DNA of 64,000 nucleotides from Verrucomicrobiia bacterium (lineage in GTDB: Bacteria; Verrucomicrobiota; Verrucomicrobiia; Limisphaerales; JADLHS01): the NCBI GenBank assembly GCA_026125285.1, contig JAHCLO010000017.1, positions 1-64,000 on the forward strand. The letters are read 5' to 3'. Shown in pieces: positions 61,836 to 64,000 of this stretch. A program made the translations under genes and the position numbers. The notes below the pieces were generated by a model. It had not been told where the DNA came from, searched no databases, and was given only the letters and a program-made list of their open reading frames with translations. Position 1 is the first letter of the stretch, and each line of letters opens with the position of its first letter.

Positions 61836-63200
61836 ATGCTGGCGAACGGCATTGATCTGCCGTTGCTGTTGCTGTTTGGCGTGGGCGTGTTTATTCCGTT
61901 GATGGCCTTTCAAGTGGGAGTGGAGAGCGCCGTCCTGTCACGTTGCTGGCAAATCCCCTTTCGCGAACTGGCGCGCTGCACCTTCAAGGCGAATTGCTGG
62001 TCGCTGCTTGCCGGCATCCCGGTCAAGTTCTTCAACGCGTGGCTCTACAGTCTGATCCTGCCGCTGCACCTTGCAGGCTTTTTTGCACGCTACCCGTACG
62101 CCGTGATCCTGGGCACGCTGGTGTATTTCCTCGTCACCTGGTTGGTGGAGGCGCGCTACTCGATGAAATGGCTGGAGCGCGAAGGACACGCTTATTTCCG
62201 TTCGCGCGTCTGGTCCGGCGTGCTGCTGGCCAATCTGGCCACTTACGTCGTGCTGGGACCGGTTCACTACTTCGCGACCAGCCCAACCCATAACATCCGC
62301 GAGTTCACGGCGGATACCCGTTGGGCCAGCCAGCCGCCGGTGCAACTCCTCTACCTCGACACCGAAACCAAGCATCTGAAGTCCATTTTCTCCGATGGCT
62401 CAAACCCGCAAACGATTGTTCCATTGCCCATGATGGATTACCTGGTTTCGGCTGACTTGAACTTGTGCCTGTTCCGCAGCCAGGACGGCTCTCTCCATTT
62501 CTATCGTCGCGACACAGGCGAGGAACGAAAGGTGTGGGAAACGAGTGAACCGTTTGTCATGAGCCAGGTGACATTCAGTCCGTCCGGCAGATTCGTGGCT
62601 TGGCTCAGTGAATCTGCCCAACTTCTCGAGATTGCCGATCTTGAATCGTCAAACCGCTGGCAGGCATTGGTCGCCGTCACGCAGCACAAAGCCGACTTGG
62701 CTTGGTCCCGGGAGGAATCGAAATTCGTCGTAACCACGGAGCAGACGCGCAAGTTGATGCAAGTGATGCCGGGAAGCGGGTTGCGGGAATTGGACACTGC
62801 CACCGACGATTGGCCAGCCTTGTTACCAACTTACGGCCGAGTAAACTGGGAAACTCTCAGCAGAAACAAGGATGGATCGGGAGTGAACTACCATACCCAC
62901 GTTCACGGAGATCTGAAGGCGTGGACTTCTCTCAGATACGGAAGTTCTCTGCGCGTTTATCGCACCTCCGAACCTAAAACCAGAACCGTGTCGCTGGCGG
63001 TCAATCCTGGCATGTTTCACCTCGCCCATCACGCCTTTCGATTCACCCACCCTTCCTTCCTGGCCGATGGCCGGGAATGTCTCTTTGAAACACCGACCGA
63101 TATATATCTCCTGGAGCTTGAAAGCAAACGCGTCGGACGGGTGGCACACGGACACAGCTTCATCCAACTCACCCCGCGCTACGCGAAGCTTCCGCAATGA
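61836..63200 (+). CDS. membrane protein with C-terminal beta-propeller-like domain
   Basis: This 454-residue protein starts at MLANGIDLPLLLLFGVGVF. Four TM helices occupy ~1-160 (LLLFGVGVFIPLMAFQVGV, VILGTLVYFLVTWLV, GVLLANLATYVVLGPVHY). A C-terminal region (~190-450) reads like PD40/WD40-type blades: LDTETKHLKSIFSDGSNP, TFSPSGRFVAWLSESAQLLE, DLAWSREESKFVVT. The WxxLxP-type pattern (HSFIQLTPRY) ends the chain. It follows the restriction genes on the same strand but I see no reason to link it functionally; the true family is unknown. Confidence 0.5.
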   Translation: MLANGIDLPLLLLFGVGVFIPLMAFQVGVESAVLSRCWQIPFRELARCTFKANCWSLLAGIPVKFFNAWLYSLILPLHLAGFFARYPYAVILGTLVYFLVTWLVEARYSMKWLEREGHAYFRSRVWSGVLLANLATYVVLGPVHYFATSPTHNIREFTADTRWASQPPVQLLYLDTETKHLKSIFSDGSNPQTIVPLPMMDYLVSADLNLCLFRSQDGSLHFYRRDTGEERKVWETSEPFVMSQVTFSPSGRFVAWLSESAQLLEIADLESSNRWQALVAVTQHKADLAWSREESKFVVTTEQTRKLMQVMPGSGLRELDTATDDWPALLPTYGRVNWETLSRNKDGSGVNYHTHVHGDLKAWTSLRYGSSLRVYRTSEPKTRTVSLAVNPGMFHLAHHAFRFTHPSFLADGRECLFETPTDIYLLELESKRVGRVAHGHSFIQLTPRYAKLPQ

Positions 63201-63520
63201 GTCCTTTGGGGAGAGCGCGGCTTTCTTGACTTTGGTCAACCCGCCTTGCCGTCGGGTGAGGCATTTATTCGCACGAACATCGGGGCGGAGACGCCCGACC
63301 GGCTGCACTCAGAAGGCGGGTTACTGCAAAGAGAACCATCCGGTGTTCCGGCGATGCGGTTTTTTCCTTTCTCGCACCGCCGCGGTTCTCTTTGCACCTC
63401 ATCCTGGACTGCGACCGAACTGCTGAGTCGGTACATCCCTCCGAAACATCAACTGGAGATTCGGCGGAATCCGCTATTGAGCGCGTGCGGTAAAACCGGC
63501 ACTGTTTGCTGATTCATTCC
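63201..63520. other. intergenic region with an inverted repeat
   Basis: A perfect 13-base inverted repeat (TGCAAAGAGAACC at 63325-63337, GGTTCTCTTTGCA at 63384-63396) encloses 46 bases with a T-run (GGTTTTTTCC). It sits ~130 bases before the next ATG. It may be a terminator of the upstream gene or a control element; no gene is supported here. Confidence 0.45.
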
Positions 63521-64000
63521 ATGAGTCGAATGCGATGCCGCCTCAACTTTTGGCCGATGATAGTGGTCGCGGCCAAGAGCGTGCGCCCCTTGGCGGTGCT
63601 CCTCCTTGGTATGCTCCTGGTCGGTTGTACCACCCTGCCGCCCACCCAATCAGTCTCCGCCGAAACCTCGGGCCCCGTCATGCGGGCAGTCATGGAGCGC
63701 AAGAATCGAATCGTTTCCCTGCCATCGTCCGCCTCGAATCGCGTGCGCCCCGCCCTGTTGCTGCTGCATGGCGCTACCGACGACCCTTCGGAAATGATGG
63801 CGATTGTTCAGCAGTGGCACGCAACGTACGACGTGTTTCTGTACTCCTATAACTACCACGAACGGGTGGGGAAACTGGCCGCGGACCTGGTGACGGAGAT
63901 TCACCGGCTGCAAGCGGACGGTCGGCTGGCCGGCGAACTCACGGTGGTCACTTATTCGTATTCCGCGATCATCTTCCGTCAGGCGGTGATCCAGGCGGAA
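63521..64000 (+). CDS. lipoprotein with alpha/beta-hydrolase fold (3' end outside window)
   Basis: The first 160 codons of a gene cut by the window edge. They give a lipoprotein signal (LLLGMLLVGC lipobox), then a Ser/Pro-rich linker, and an alpha/beta-hydrolase start: PALLLLHGATDDPSEMMAIV (oxyanion-hole motif), then a nucleophile-elbow-like strand TVVTYSYSAIIFRQAV. The catalytic acid and His would lie downstream. It is probably an outer-membrane-associated esterase or lipase-like protein. The start ATG at 63521 is followed by a basic residue run (MSRMRCR) typical of lipoprotein leaders. Confidence 0.65.
   Translation, partial: MSRMRCRLNFWPMIVVAAKSVRPLAVLLLGMLLVGCTTLPPTQSVSAETSGPVMRAVMERKNRIVSLPSSASNRVRPALLLLHGATDDPSEMMAIVQQWHATYDVFLYSYNYHERVGKLAADLVTEIHRLQADGRLAGELTVVTYSYSAIIFRQAVIQAE

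Noticed and set aside
1..64000. CRISPR arrays, rRNA or tRNA genes, complete insertion sequences
   Set aside because: No regularly spaced direct repeats, rRNA-like conserved stretches, tRNA clover-leaf patterns or transposase motifs were found on either strand.

Overview
The window looks like chromosomal DNA from a verrucomicrobial bacterium, probably of the Pedosphaera/Limisphaerales type. The evidence is indirect: high GC, a PEP-CTERM surface protein, two Tat-exported Gfo/Idh/MocA oxidoreductases, secreted proteins ending in the 'RFYRV' module common in that group, palindromic repeats that read through coding frames, and a bacterial microcompartment shell gene beside glycoside hydrolases. 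No rRNA, tRNA, CRISPR array or complete insertion sequence was seen.

Layout. 0-1.3 kb: 3' end of an RHS protein with a unique tail and a small membrane zinc-ribbon gene (candidate toxin/immunity pair). 1.5-7 kb: housekeeping genes (spermidine-synthase-like methyltransferase, LOG family protein, pabB, pabC, GNAT). 7-11 kb: secreted serine hydrolase with C-terminal repeats and a broken cytochrome c gene. 11-15.4 kb: multi-PAS histidine kinase, LuxR-type response regulator and an esterase. 15.6-20.8 kb: tightly coupled polysaccharide-export operon (ExeA-like ATPase, Wzc-like protein with a degenerate P-loop, two Wza-like proteins). 21-26.9 kb: secreted and membrane proteins, an alcohol dehydrogenase and an ECF sigma operon. 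27.3-31 kb: Gfo/Idh/MocA oxidoreductase, a MazF-like toxin-antitoxin pair, and a GH5-like enzyme. 31-37.4 kb: a giant secreted protein whose signal peptide contains a (CT)13 tract that puts the gene out of frame, then a PEP-CTERM protein.

37.4-59.4 kb is a carbohydrate and microcompartment island: a sugar-isomerase remnant, a TIM-barrel epimerase, two large GH38-like enzymes, a URO-D-family protein, a PduS-like flavo-iron-sulfur protein with a PduT-like BMC shell trimer, an amidohydrolase, a second oxidoreductase and a GH106-like enzyme. It is interrupted by Maf and an ECF sigma factor. 59.6-61.8 kb holds a C5-cytosine methyltransferase and a Bpu10I-like endonuclease. The window ends with a membrane/propeller protein and the start of a lipoprotein with an alpha/beta-hydrolase fold.

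Working model (inference): the secreted GH38/GH106/GH5-like enzymes release sugars, perhaps rhamnose- or fucose-like. Cytoplasmic isomerase, epimerase and oxidoreductase steps process them, and a microcompartment (the rest of its genes lie outside the window) handles an aldehyde intermediate. PduS/PduT would pass electrons across its shell. The most noteworthy signals are the (CT)13 contingency-locus candidate, the PduS/PduT pair without other shell genes, and palindromic repeats carried in frame inside a GH38 gene.
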